Source of the DNA: Bordetella parapertussis
Lineage (GTDB): Bacteria > Bacteroidota > Bacteroidia > Chitinophagales > Chitinophagaceae
Assembly: GCA_943331005.2 (NCBI GenBank)
Contig: CALQJX020000007.1
Location: 88,899-152,898 of the forward strand
Length of the DNA stretch: 64,000 nucleotides
Reading direction: 5' to 3'
In this document: piece by piece, positions 36,430 through 45,463 of the stretch
How the letters are laid out: the number at the start of each line of letters is the position of its first letter
Numbering within the stretch: position 1 is the first letter of the stretch
Position numbers and translations under genes: made by a program
Notes under the pieces: model-generated
Databases searched by the model: none
Seen by the model: only the letters and a program-made list of their open reading frames with translations
Told to the model about the DNA's origin: nothing

Positions 36430-36873
36430 CTATGGTGCAGCCACATCAAAGGAACCTGCAAACGTACTTCCGTCGCTTGCAGTGTAGTTGAATGTACCTA
36501 TTATGTCAGGTGTCACTGCGGTAAGGGTAATATTACCCGATACGGAAGTAATGGCCGTCCCAGGTGTAGGATGATAAACACCGCCAACAGCCGGAGTGCC
36601 GCTTATAGGTAATACGCCAACCGTGCCGGCATACGGATTGATGTATAATGTCAGATAACTACCCGATGCCGATTCTGCCGTAATAGAAATTTTAGCGCCC
36701 GCAGCGCCTCCTGCCGATATCGATGTGCCGGTTACAGAAAAGGTGCCTATTGTAGATGATGTTGCCGTCAGGTAATGCCCTGCAGTTGTTTTGGCTGCCG
36801 GTTCTTTGGTACATCCTGTCAGTATCACAACAGCTGCTATCGATAAGGTTGATATGTATTTCATAAAGTTCAT
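36430..36873 (-). CDS. Small secreted lipoprotein of unknown function
   Basis: A 147-residue protein with a lipoprotein signal (MKYISTLSIAAVVILTGCTK, lipobox LTGC). The start is either 36873 or the second ATG at 36864. The mature part is Gly/Thr/Ser-rich and beta-predicted, ending in GTFNYTASDGSTFAGSFDVAAP, which resembles DUF6252-like lipoproteins of Bacteroidota. No enzymatic motif is visible. It is monocistronic, between metG and the divergent NRAMP gene. Confidence 0.7.
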   Translation of the reverse strand: MNFMKYISTLSIAAVVILTGCTKEPAAKTTAGHYLTATSSTIGTFSVTGTSISAGGAAGAKISITAESASGSYLTLYINPYAGTVGVLPISGTPAVGGVYHPTPGTAITSVSGNITLTAVTPDIIGTFNYTASDGSTFAGSFDVAAP

Positions 36874-37006
36874 AATGGGCTACCTTTAGATTGGTTTATA
36901 AAAAGACACTCTTTATTATATAACAGTTGGTTTCCTTACTCAAATATATAATGCTTACAATGCAAATTAATCTCAATAAAATTTAGTCTATCCTAATTCT
37001 TTATTT

Positions 37007-37014
37007 TAGCTTTG
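37007..37014 (+). promoter_or_regulatory. -7 element TAGCTTTG of the NRAMP-UspA gene
   Basis: An exact TAnnTTTG, ending 7 nt before the GTG start at 37022. A leaderless or nearly leaderless transcript is predicted. Confidence 0.6.
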
Positions 37015-37021
37015 CCGATAA

Positions 37022-38896
37022 GTGAGTAAAGATCAGCACGACATATCGTTAAGTGAGGTTCATGGTCAGGTCGATCCCGCTGCCTCTGGTAGTAAGTGGA
37101 AGAAGATATTCGCTTTCTTCGGGCCTGCCTACCTGGTAAGTGTGGGCTACATGGATCCGGGCAACTGGGCTACAGATCTGGCGGGTGGCAGTAAATATGG
37201 CTACAGCCTCATCTGGGTTTTGCTCATGAGCAACCTTATGGCGCTGCTCCTGCAGTCGCTCAGTGCTCGTCTGGGCATTGTTCGTGGTCGCGATCTGGCG
37301 CAGTGCAACAGGGAAATGTATCCCGCTCCGGTCAATTTTGTCCTTTATCTGCTGGCAGAGATCGCTATTTCTGCCTGCGATCTCGCCGAGGTACTGGGTA
37401 TGGCCATCGGGCTCAATCTCTTATTTGGTCTGCCGCTTATCTGGGGTGTCCTTCTATCCCTGCTTGATACTTTTCTGCTCCTTTATCTACAGAAACTGGG
37501 CATGCGCAAGCTCGAGGCATTTATTATTACCCTTGTTGCCATCATAGGTGGTTGTTTTCTGGTAGAGATGTTCTTTGCCAAACCGCTTCTGTCCGATGTG
37601 GTCAAAGGGTTCTCACCTTCCCTGCCCGATAGTGGTGCGCTCTTCATAGCCATTGGTATCATAGGTGCCACGGTTATGCCGCACAATCTATACCTGCACT
37701 CTGCCCTCGTGCAGACCCGCAAAATTGGTCGCGACAATGATTCTATCAAAAAAGCCATCAAACTCAATAATATAGATAGTGCCATTGCACTCAATACTGC
37801 TTTCTTTGTCAATTCAGCTATTCTGGTTCTGGCAGGTTCTGTATTCTACACTGCCGGCTTGCACAATGTTGCTTCCCTGCAGGATGCACACAAACTACTG
37901 GCGCCATTACTTGGCAATAAGATAGCTCCTATATTATTTGCTGTTGCTTTGATAGCAGCCGGACAAAGCTCCACGGTCACAGGTACGCTTGCCGGACAGA
38001 TCATAATGGAGGGTTATCTCCGTTTGCGCATCAATCCGGTTTTGCGCCGCATCATCACCCGCTTACTCGCTATCGTTCCTGCTGTTGTGGTTTTGTTGCT
38101 CACCGGCGATACCATGGTCGATCAGATGTTGCTTTTCAGTCAGGTACTCCTCAGCATGCAGCTGGCTTTTGCAGTTATTCCACTCATTCACTTTGTTAGC
38201 GATCGCAAAAAAATGGGCGATTTTGCCATCAGCCTCAAAACCCGCATCGGTGCCTGGTTGGTAGCAGCTATCATCATTGTCCTCAATCTCAAATTGTTTT
38301 TAGAGAGTGTTACGGGCTGGTTGCAGGGTACCGATAATTTGTTTGTCAAAGGGCTTATCATTTTGTCTGTTCTGTTGGTTGCTGTGCTCCTCATTGTTAC
38401 TATCATCTATCCGTTTATACTCAGGCACAAAGAAGCGCATATCAATGTGCACAACAATATCTCTGTCACCATCAATGCTGCTCCCGAGCCTTTCAGGTGC
38501 ATTGCTCTTGCTCTCGATTTTGGCGAGAACGACCAGAAGATCCTGCAATATGGCATGCATCTGGGCAAAGATCATGCCTCTTTTGTCCTCATTCATGTGG
38601 TGGAGAGCGCCTCAGCCAGGTTCATTGGCAGCGATGCGCACGACTACGAGACCCGCAAAGACCGGGCCTTCCTCGATCAGTATGTGGCTATGTTGCAGCA
38701 GGCCGGTTACAATGCCGTAGGTTTGTTGGGATACAAGAACAGGGCTCAGGAAATTGCCCGTGTCATCAACGAAAATCATTGCGATCTGCTCATTATTGGT
38801 AGCCATGGCCACAAGACCGCCAAAGACTTCATCTATGGCGAAACCATCAATACAGTCCGTCATCTGGTCAATATTCCGGTATTCATTGCCCGTTAG
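37022..38896 (+). CDS. NRAMP-family divalent metal transporter fused to a UspA domain
   Basis: A 624-residue two-part protein. Residues about 30-460 form an NRAMP transporter with about eleven membrane helices. The metal-site motif of helix 1 is D45-P46-G47-N48 (GYMDPGNWATDLAGG), and the helix 6 motif is GATVMPHNLYLHSAL. Residues about 490-624 are a universal stress protein domain (FRCIALALDFGEN ... LLIIGSHGHKTAKDFIYGET), with the GxxG-9x-G(S/T/E) nucleotide-binding pattern. The transporter would import Mn(II) or Fe(II) with protons. The UspA part could sense ATP or stress and adjust transport (inferred). Start is GTG; no ATG is close. Confidence 0.93.
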   Translation: MSKDQHDISLSEVHGQVDPAASGSKWKKIFAFFGPAYLVSVGYMDPGNWATDLAGGSKYGYSLIWVLLMSNLMALLLQSLSARLGIVRGRDLAQCNREMYPAPVNFVLYLLAEIAISACDLAEVLGMAIGLNLLFGLPLIWGVLLSLLDTFLLLYLQKLGMRKLEAFIITLVAIIGGCFLVEMFFAKPLLSDVVKGFSPSLPDSGALFIAIGIIGATVMPHNLYLHSALVQTRKIGRDNDSIKKAIKLNNIDSAIALNTAFFVNSAILVLAGSVFYTAGLHNVASLQDAHKLLAPLLGNKIAPILFAVALIAAGQSSTVTGTLAGQIIMEGYLRLRINPVLRRIITRLLAIVPAVVVLLLTGDTMVDQMLLFSQVLLSMQLAFAVIPLIHFVSDRKKMGDFAISLKTRIGAWLVAAIIIVLNLKLFLESVTGWLQGTDNLFVKGLIILSVLLVAVLLIVTIIYPFILRHKEAHINVHNNISVTINAAPEPFRCIALALDFGENDQKILQYGMHLGKDHASFVLIHVVESASARFIGSDAHDYETRKDRAFLDQYVAMLQQAGYNAVGLLGYKNRAQEIARVINENHCDLLIIGSHGHKTAKDFIYGETINTVRHLVNIPVFIAR

Positions 38897-38977
38897 TTGC
38901 TTGCTCCGGTGGATATTGGCTGAATAATGTTTTTTGCCAGTCTCCCACTCCTGTGCTACTTTGCGGGTCAATAATTT

Positions 38978-41623
38978 ATGAGGTATATAATAATCAGATA
39001 CATATTTTCTGTACTCTTCTTTTTGTCTCTGTCGCAAACTGTTATTGCGCAGCAACGCTACGAGCTCGATAAAGGTTGGCAGTGCATCAATGTCCCCGAT
39101 ACTAAACTCACCGGCGAGGAAATTTCCCTGTCTGACACTAAACTTACAGGTTGGTTGCCTGCCATCGTACCGGGTACAGTACTCGCAAATCTGGTTCATT
39201 CAAAAAGAGTGCCCGATCCGTTCTTCGGTCGCAACAACGAGCGCATCCCCGATATCAACGATATTGGCAGAGAATACTACACCTATTGGTTTGTCAATGA
39301 GCTTACTCATTTTCCCCTTGTTCCCGGCGAGCACATTTGGTTGCATTTTCGTGGGGTCAATTATAGCTACGATCTCTTTGTCAATGGCAAAAAGATAACC
39401 GTCCAGAGAGAGTACGGTATGTTCCTTCGCCGCAGTTACGATATCACAGAGCTTCTGGCAAAAGATGGCCGTAACAGATTGGCCGTTGTTGTCTATCCGC
39501 CCGATAATGTCGGTAACCCCAACGGTGGTCAGGGGGGCGATGGTACTATCGCCAGAGATGTCACCAATCAGTATGTTGCCGGTTGGGACTGGATCCAACC
39601 CGTTCGCGATCGCAATACCGGTATCTGGGACAAAGTTTTTATAGAAAAAACCAAAGAGGTCAATATAACAGAGGTACAGGTTGTACCCCATGTTCAGGGC
39701 AAAAGGGTAGCAGGTGCAGAGCAGGATCCCGCTTCAGTTTCCGTCGCAGCCGATCTCGTTAATCATGGCAACAAAGCGGTAAATGCTATCGTACAGTACG
39801 AATTGCAGGGACAAACTGCCTCTCAGCGCATTTCTCTCGATCCCTTGGAAAAGCTGCACATAGATCTGCCAAAACTCATCATCCGCAATCCAAAATTGTG
39901 GTGGCCAAACGGTTATGGCCCTCAGGATAGGTACACTATCAAAGTTCGGGTCATTATAGATGGTCATGGACTGTCGGACGAGGAAGAAGTGAAGTTTGGT
40001 GTGCGCGAGATCTCTACTGCCTGGAATCTCACTACACAGAGCAGGGAGATATATGTCAATGGACAGCGCATTTTCATCAAAGGTGCCAACCGCATCCTCT
40101 CAGATGCTATGCTGCGTTTTTCAGATATCCGCTACGATGCCGAAGTACGCTACCATCAGGCAATGAACCTGAACCTTATTAGAGTATGGGGTGGGGGCAT
40201 CACCGAAAGGCCTGAGTTCTACGATGCCTGCGACAAATACGGCATACTGGTCATGCAGGATCTCTGGATGACCGGCGACTGTAACGGCCGCTGGTACGAT
40301 GCTACTAAAAAAGACGATACCACCACACGTCGCACATATCCGCTCGATCATAAGTTATGGCTGGCCTCCTGTGCAGATCAGATAAAAATGCTCCGCAATC
40401 ACCCTTCTCTGGCATTGTGGTGTGGTGGCAACGAGATTCGCCCTCCTGCAGATATGCTGCAGGCGCTCAAAGATTCACTGCTGCCGGCGCTCGATAATGG
40501 CAGGTACTTCTTCGAGTTCTCCAATCACGATAGTATGTCCCTTCATGCACACGATGGTCCATATACTATTCAAAAGGACGACTATTTCTGGAATCATCGC
40601 TCTTATGGCTTCAATTCAGAGATCGGCTCCGTTGGTATCGGCGATATAGTTTCCCTCGAAAGGTTCATTCCCGAGAAGAATCTCGTAGCGCCCTTCTATA
40701 GCGAGGGTGCCGGAAAATGGATCATCGATTCTGTTTGGCAGTATCATAAATTCTATTTCTACGATTCATCTGTAGAACTATATGGTCACCCCAAGGGTGC
40801 TGCCGATTTTGCACGCAAGGCGCAGCTGGTCAATTACACACAGTACAGGGCATTGCTGGAGGGTTTCAGATCTCATATGTGGGACTGGTACACCGGTGTC
40901 ATGATCTGGAAAACGCAAAATCCCTGGACCGCCATGGTGGGCCAGATGTACGATGTTTACCTCGATCCCAATGCATCTATGTTTGGCCTCATGGAGGGGG
41001 GCAAACAACTGCATGCCATGTACGAGCCTAAATGGGGTGGGGTAATGGTTGCCAACAACAGCCACGAAGAAAAGAAGGTGCGCCTGTGGTATAGCATCAC
41101 CAAGGGCACTACCTCAATTCAAGGCATCAACGATTCTATTTATGTTATACCGCCCGACACCTGCATAGCCATCGCCAAAGCTCCTGATCTGGAAAGAAGA
41201 ATCGATAAGTCTGATAGTACCAGCGGTGCCTTTTATTCAGTCAGGCTTTATGAAGGGACTACCAAGAATATTGTAGACGACAATACTTATTGGTTCCCCG
41301 GTACCGATGGTACTTATAAATGGCTCCTCAACCTTCGTCCTGCTTCGCTCGATGTTACTGCTACAGTAAAAGGTCAGGGCAGTATTGAGGTAACCATCCG
41401 CAACCGGTCCGATGTAAATGTGTCCTTTTTCAATCACATTACCCTCGTAGATAAGGCAACAAAAAAGAGGATACTGCCTGTTTTTTACAGCAATAACTTC
41501 ATCACCATTTCTCCCGAGCGGCTCAAACGCATCACTATCGACTACATACCCGAAAAAGGTGTGGTGCCACAGCTTTGTATAGATGAGTGGAATACGGGCA
41601 AAAGATATGTTGATATAAATTAA
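38978..41623 (+). CDS. Secreted glycoside hydrolase family 2 (beta-mannosidase-like)
   Basis: An 881-residue exported enzyme, signal peptide ending near SQTVIAQ. The GH2 order is visible: sugar-binding jelly roll (HLHFRGVNYSYDLFVNG, MFLRRSYDITELL), Ig-like domain, TIM barrel (IKGANRILSDAMLRF, NLIRVWGGGITERPEFYDACDKYGILVMQDLWM), the acid/base Glu in WCGGNEIRPP and a second Glu in FNSEIGSVG as likely nucleophile. A C-terminal beta domain follows. It resembles mannosylglycoprotein beta-mannosidases and exo-beta-glucosaminidases; the two cannot be separated by eye. It sits 104 bp before a GH20 gene, suggesting joint breakdown of N-glycans or chitosan-like polymers. Confidence 0.88.
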   Translation: MRYIIIRYIFSVLFFLSLSQTVIAQQRYELDKGWQCINVPDTKLTGEEISLSDTKLTGWLPAIVPGTVLANLVHSKRVPDPFFGRNNERIPDINDIGREYYTYWFVNELTHFPLVPGEHIWLHFRGVNYSYDLFVNGKKITVQREYGMFLRRSYDITELLAKDGRNRLAVVVYPPDNVGNPNGGQGGDGTIARDVTNQYVAGWDWIQPVRDRNTGIWDKVFIEKTKEVNITEVQVVPHVQGKRVAGAEQDPASVSVAADLVNHGNKAVNAIVQYELQGQTASQRISLDPLEKLHIDLPKLIIRNPKLWWPNGYGPQDRYTIKVRVIIDGHGLSDEEEVKFGVREISTAWNLTTQSREIYVNGQRIFIKGANRILSDAMLRFSDIRYDAEVRYHQAMNLNLIRVWGGGITERPEFYDACDKYGILVMQDLWMTGDCNGRWYDATKKDDTTTRRTYPLDHKLWLASCADQIKMLRNHPSLALWCGGNEIRPPADMLQALKDSLLPALDNGRYFFEFSNHDSMSLHAHDGPYTIQKDDYFWNHRSYGFNSEIGSVGIGDIVSLERFIPEKNLVAPFYSEGAGKWIIDSVWQYHKFYFYDSSVELYGHPKGAADFARKAQLVNYTQYRALLEGFRSHMWDWYTGVMIWKTQNPWTAMVGQMYDVYLDPNASMFGLMEGGKQLHAMYEPKWGGVMVANNSHEEKKVRLWYSITKGTTSIQGINDSIYVIPPDTCIAIAKAPDLERRIDKSDSTSGAFYSVRLYEGTTKNIVDDNTYWFPGTDGTYKWLLNLRPASLDVTATVKGQGSIEVTIRNRSDVNVSFFNHITLVDKATKKRILPVFYSNNFITISPERLKRITIDYIPEKGVVPQLCIDEWNTGKRYVDIN

Positions 41624-41727
41624 TTCTTGGTATAAGCCATCTCGTTGCCATCTACTTTTTTAACTACCTTGCATATTATACGGTAGCAATTCATTTTGTC
41701 GCCTTTTTACAGTAAAATACAACTACA

Positions 41728-43599
41728 ATGAAAAGCGTTATAGCACTGTTGCTTCTTGCAATGCCACTCGGAACTTTTGCTCAGAAGAGCGATCCAAACC
41801 TCGGCATCATTCCTGCGCCTGTTTCTGTAAACAAAGCAAAGGGTGAATTCAGGTTCACGCCCGAGACCATTGTCATGGTCGACTCTCCCGACAGCAAGGC
41901 TATGAAGTTTTTTGCAGAGTACCTCCGCAAGGCCGAACTCGCTACCAGCATCACCGATATGGCGCGTGTAGACAAAAAGCACATGAACCTGAATAATACG
42001 GTTACGTTGTCACTCAATTTCAAAGGAGAGCTGCCGCCCGAAGGTTATGAACTGCGCATCTCAGAAGAGAACATAGAACTCCGCGCGCATGGTGCAGGTA
42101 TGTTCTACGGTATGCAGACACTCATGCAGCTCATACACAAAACTTCTCCCGGTTATGCTGCTATCCCTTGTGCTACCATAAAAGACTATCCTCGTTTCTC
42201 CTACCGTGGCATGCACCTCGATGTGTCTCGTCATTTCTTCGATGTCAATTTCGTTAAGAAATACATCGATGTGATGGCCATGTACAAGCTCAACTACTTC
42301 CATTGGCACCTCACCGACGATCAGGGCTGGAGAATAGAGATCAAAAAATATCCAAAACTTACCGAGATCGGCAGCAAGCGTGCACAGACCAAGGTTGGCA
42401 GGGCTGCAGGTCCTACCAGCATACCCGATCTTTACGATAATACCCCTCATGGTGGTTTCTATACACAGGAGCAGATAAGGGAAGTAGTTGCTTATGCCTC
42501 TTCTAAGTTCATCAATGTAGTGCCGGAGATCGAAATGCCAAGCCATTCACTGGCTGCTCTGGCTGCCTATCCCGAACTCAGCTGCGATGCTACCAAAACC
42601 TACAAAGTAGGGGAGACCTGGGGCAGCTACGACGATGTGTTTTGCCCTACCAGCGAAACCTTCACTGTGCTCTACGATATCCTCCGCGAGGTTATGGATA
42701 TGTTCCCCGGCAAGTATATGCATATTGGTGGCGATGAGTGCAACAAAGTGGCTTGGAAAAAATCAGAGTTCTGCAGGCAGCTTATCATAGACAATCAGCT
42801 GAAGAACGAAGAAGGACTGCAGAGCTACTTCATCGGCAAGATCGAAAAATACATCAATTCTCAGGGCGTTCAGATGATCGGCTGGGACGAGATCCTCGAA
42901 GGTGGTCTGGCACCCAATGCTACTGTTATGAGCTGGCGCGGAGAAAAAGGCGGTATTGCAGCTGCTCAGCTCGGTCACGATGTCATCATGACTCCGGGTA
43001 GCGGTGGCATGTATTTCGATCATGCGCAGAGCAAATCACCACAGGAGCCGCTCAGCATTGGTGGCAATGCACCCCTCGAAAAAACCTACAATTACGATCC
43101 TATTCCTTCGGTTCTTTCCGGAGATCAGAAGAAAAGGGTCATTGGTGTTCAGGCAAATCTCTGGACAGAATACGTCGCTACTACCAGCAAAGCAGAGTAC
43201 ATGCTCCTGCCAAGGATGCTGGCTCTTTCTGAAACAGGTTGGTCTCAGCCCGAGAATAAAGACTATAAAAAGTTCTCCGAACAGCGCATCCCTTCACATC
43301 TTGCCATGTTAGAGCGTTATGGCTATAACTACAGGGTGCCGGTAGCAATTGGTGCTTCAGATACTACCATCAAGGGCGATAAGTTCAAAATTGAGCTCGC
43401 TCCTTCTGTCGAAGGTGCTAAGATCTATTACACCATAGATGGCTCAGACCCTACAGACAATGATCTCGTCTATACCACTCCGCTCGAGTTTACAGTGCCC
43501 GATAAAAGTACAATTGCGGTAAAAAGTGTTGTTATTACGCCTTCCGGCAAAAAAAGTATCATCACTACCATGAAGCTGCAAAACGGCTCTGGCTCTTAA
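41728..43599 (+). CDS. Beta-N-acetylhexosaminidase, GH20
   Basis: A 623-residue exported enzyme, signal peptide MKSVIALLLLAMPLGTFAQ. An N-terminal GH20b domain (about 25-150) precedes the TIM barrel with YRGMHLDVSRHFF, LNYFHWHLTDDQGWR and the catalytic pair D336-E337 in MHIGGDECNK. The Asp polarises the substrate acetamido group and the Glu protonates the glycosidic bond. A C-terminal beta domain of chitobiase type (GAKIYYTIDGSDPTDN) closes it. It removes terminal GlcNAc or GalNAc from glycans or chitin oligomers, probably in the periplasm or at the surface. The AHSA1-domain gene follows after 21 bp. Confidence 0.95.
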   Translation: MKSVIALLLLAMPLGTFAQKSDPNLGIIPAPVSVNKAKGEFRFTPETIVMVDSPDSKAMKFFAEYLRKAELATSITDMARVDKKHMNLNNTVTLSLNFKGELPPEGYELRISEENIELRAHGAGMFYGMQTLMQLIHKTSPGYAAIPCATIKDYPRFSYRGMHLDVSRHFFDVNFVKKYIDVMAMYKLNYFHWHLTDDQGWRIEIKKYPKLTEIGSKRAQTKVGRAAGPTSIPDLYDNTPHGGFYTQEQIREVVAYASSKFINVVPEIEMPSHSLAALAAYPELSCDATKTYKVGETWGSYDDVFCPTSETFTVLYDILREVMDMFPGKYMHIGGDECNKVAWKKSEFCRQLIIDNQLKNEEGLQSYFIGKIEKYINSQGVQMIGWDEILEGGLAPNATVMSWRGEKGGIAAAQLGHDVIMTPGSGGMYFDHAQSKSPQEPLSIGGNAPLEKTYNYDPIPSVLSGDQKKRVIGVQANLWTEYVATTSKAEYMLLPRMLALSETGWSQPENKDYKKFSEQRIPSHLAMLERYGYNYRVPVAIGASDTTIKGDKFKIELAPSVEGAKIYYTIDGSDPTDNDLVYTTPLEFTVPDKSTIAVKSVVITPSGKKSIITTMKLQNGSGS

Positions 43600-43620
43600 T
43601 TTCTTATTGTAACCACCACC

Positions 43621-44061
43621 ATGGAAAACTACATCAAAGCACAGATCACTATCAATGCACCCATATCAAAAGTATGGGATGCGCTCATTAACCCCGATGT
43701 TACTGCTCAGTATATGTTCGGTTGCACGGTCACTTCCGACTGGACTCCCGACAGCACGGTAGACTGGGTAGGTATGGTCGATGGTAAGCCGGTTACTTTT
43801 GTTACCGGCAAGCTCATCACTTTAGATGCGCCAAATACCTTTGTCTATTCAGTTATAGATCCGCTTGCAGCCTATCCGCATACCTCCGAAAATCACCTCG
43901 TCGTTTCGTGCCACCTCACCGAAGCTGATGGTGTTACCGCACTGGCCATTTCACAGGGCGATTATACCACAGTTGCAGATGGAGAAAAGAGATACGGGCA
44001 TGGTACAGATGGTTGGGTTCAGTTGCTCCTGGCCATAAAGAATTTACTGGAGACAACTTAA
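43621..44061 (+). CDS. AHSA1/START-like (SRPBCC) domain protein
   Basis: A 146-residue protein formed by one AHSA1 domain: YIKAQITINAPISKVWDALINPDVTAQYMFGCTV is the usual start, followed by beta strands and a C-terminal helix WVQLLLAIKNLLETT. Relatives are ligand-binding helix-grip proteins or homologues of the Hsp90 activator Aha1. No signal peptide, so it is cytosolic. It is 21 bp after the GH20 gene and probably shares its transcript. Function unknown. Confidence 0.85.
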   Translation: MENYIKAQITINAPISKVWDALINPDVTAQYMFGCTVTSDWTPDSTVDWVGMVDGKPVTFVTGKLITLDAPNTFVYSVIDPLAAYPHTSENHLVVSCHLTEADGVTALAISQGDYTTVADGEKRYGHGTDGWVQLLLAIKNLLETT

Positions 44062-44080
44062 CTGTTTTATACTGTCTCCA
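44048..44080 (+). terminator. Possible terminator overlapping the AHSA1 gene end
   Basis: An 8-bp stem TGGAGACA / TGTCTCCA with a 17-nt loop spans the stop codon and is followed by ACAATACTTTTTATAG. It is weak because of the long loop. Confidence 0.4.
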
Positions 44081-44116
44081 ACAATACTTTTTATAGTTTC
44101 ATTTAGTAATGTAGGC

Positions 44117-44923
44117 TTACCAGCTTCCTCCGGCTCCGCCGCCATCAGTACCGCCTCCGCCAAATCCGCCGAAGTCGCCACCGCCCCAGTCACTGCCGCC
44201 TCCCCAGTCATTGCCACCACCACGGTTCAGTAGGCTTCCTATCAGCCATCCGGTAGCAAAGTCACCTACTCCTCTGTTGCTCATATAGCCACCTCCGCCA
44301 CCACCACCTTTCCTTTTTATGGCTATGATCAGTATAATGAAGATGATAAGCACTATAAGTGCGCCGGGAGGGGCACCTTTGTCAGCGCTGGTTTTGTCTG
44401 CTTTATATTCATCCTTGGTAACTGCAATTATCGCATCAGCGCATTTCTCCAGTCCCTCGGCATAGTTTCCTTCTTTAAAAGCGGGTCTCAGTTCATTCCT
44501 GAAGATGCGCGATGTTTTGGCATCTGTCAGTACGCCCTGTAGCCCTGTTCCGGTGGCTATAAATGCTTTTCTGTCTTCCAGAGACACCAGCATCAGTACG
44601 CCATTGTTTTTTCCTGCTTCCCCTATTCCCCATATATTAAAGAGTCGGGTAGCATATTCAGCCACATCGTGGCCGCCCAGGTTGGTAATGGTCACTACCG
44701 ATATTTGGGTAGAGGTAGTTCTGGCAAAAGATACCAGTTTGTTTTCCAGCCTTGCCGCCTCGCTGCTGTTCAGCATATGGGCAAAGTCATTCACCAGCCT
44801 TGGTGGGTTTGGCTTTGCAGGATATATATCATCCCCTGCAAAACTTACCATACCCGTCAATACCAGTATCACGGAAAGGAAAAGACGCATCGATCTGCTT
44901 ATTTTATACATGGTATGGCTCAT
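44117..44923 (-). CDS. TPM-domain membrane protein with Gly-rich tail
   Basis: A 268-residue exported protein. A signal peptide (RLFLSVILVLTGMVSFAG) is followed by a TPM domain (about 40-170; NDFAHMLNSSEAARLENKL, ISVVTITNLGGHDVAEYATRLFNIWGIG, NGVLMLVSLEDRKAFIATG). A membrane helix comes next (GALIVLIIFIILIIAIK), then a long Gly/Asp/Trp tail (GGGNDWGGGSDWGGGDFGG). TPM proteins were proposed as phosphatases or photosystem assembly factors; in bacteria the role is open. Its start overlaps the stop of the other TPM gene by ATGA. Confidence 0.9.
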   Translation of the reverse strand: MSHTMYKISRSMRLFLSVILVLTGMVSFAGDDIYPAKPNPPRLVNDFAHMLNSSEAARLENKLVSFARTTSTQISVVTITNLGGHDVAEYATRLFNIWGIGEAGKNNGVLMLVSLEDRKAFIATGTGLQGVLTDAKTSRIFRNELRPAFKEGNYAEGLEKCADAIIAVTKDEYKADKTSADKGAPPGALIVLIIFIILIIAIKRKGGGGGGGYMSNRGVGDFATGWLIGSLLNRGGGNDWGGGSDWGGGDFGGFGGGGTDGGGAGGSW

Positions 44924-45378
44924 TTTCCGAAAACGATTTCGTCGGGCAATTCATTTTTTTGAATACTTGGGTTGGGCGGAAAGTTAGTTGCCAGCGCATT
45001 ACCCAGTTCATAGATACAGTTACACAATCCTTCAGTGTATGCGCCCTTTCTCATTTGTTCAGATAGGGCATTGGCTGCTCTCTGCCAGAATTCAGGTCCT
45101 CCTGCGCGCTCATAGATAGCTTTGTCGCCAAACAGAGCAAACTGACGGTCTTTATAGGCTACATAGATGATCACCGCATTTCGTTCAGCAGTTTTTTCCA
45201 TAGCCAGCTTCCTGAATATTTCTTTGGCACGCTCCATCGGGTCCATGTACGTGCATACAGGCTCCATAAAGACGCGTAGCTCCCCGCTGGTCTTGGCCTC
45301 TGCTTCTTGTATGCAGGCCACTACCTTTTGCTGGGCTTCCTTGTCCAGAAACTGCTTTTTATTAAAGATCGAGAACAT
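44920..45378 (-). CDS. TPM-domain protein without signal peptide
   Basis: A 152-residue protein starting MFSIFNKKQFLDKEAQQKVV. It is nearly all one TPM domain (ACIQEAEAKTSGELRVFMEPVC, ERNAVIIYVAYKDRQFALFGDKAIYERAGGPEFWQ). The ATG at 45378 is chosen because an upstream in-frame extension would run through the terminator at 45421-45455. It overlaps the next TPM gene by 4 bp. The lemA-TPM-TPM order is common in Bacteroidota and suggests a joint envelope function. Confidence 0.88.
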   Translation of the reverse strand: MFSIFNKKQFLDKEAQQKVVACIQEAEAKTSGELRVFMEPVCTYMDPMERAKEIFRKLAMEKTAERNAVIIYVAYKDRQFALFGDKAIYERAGGPEFWQRAANALSEQMRKGAYTEGLCNCIYELGNALATNFPPNPSIQKNELPDEIVFGK

Positions 45379-45420
45379 TGTGTGTGGTGTTTTCCTGTAT
45401 TGCACAGGCAAGTGGATATG

Positions 45421-45455
45421 AAAAACCGCACTACACCACATTGGTGCAGTGCGGT
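45421..45455 (-). terminator. Terminator between lemA and the TPM genes
   Basis: Minus-strand stem ACCGCACTGCACCA / TGGTGTAGTGCGGT with a 3-nt loop (one G-T pair), followed by TTTTT. It lies 8 bp after the lemA stop, so the TPM genes are either read through at lower level or need another promoter. Confidence 0.8.
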
Positions 45456-45463
45456 CTGTTTCA

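Noticed and set aside
43621..44061. AHSA1 protein as a co-chaperone of the HtpG encoded in the same window
   Set aside because: Most bacterial AHSA1 proteins are not Hsp90 partners, the genes are 42 kb apart, and this one travels with a GH20 gene.
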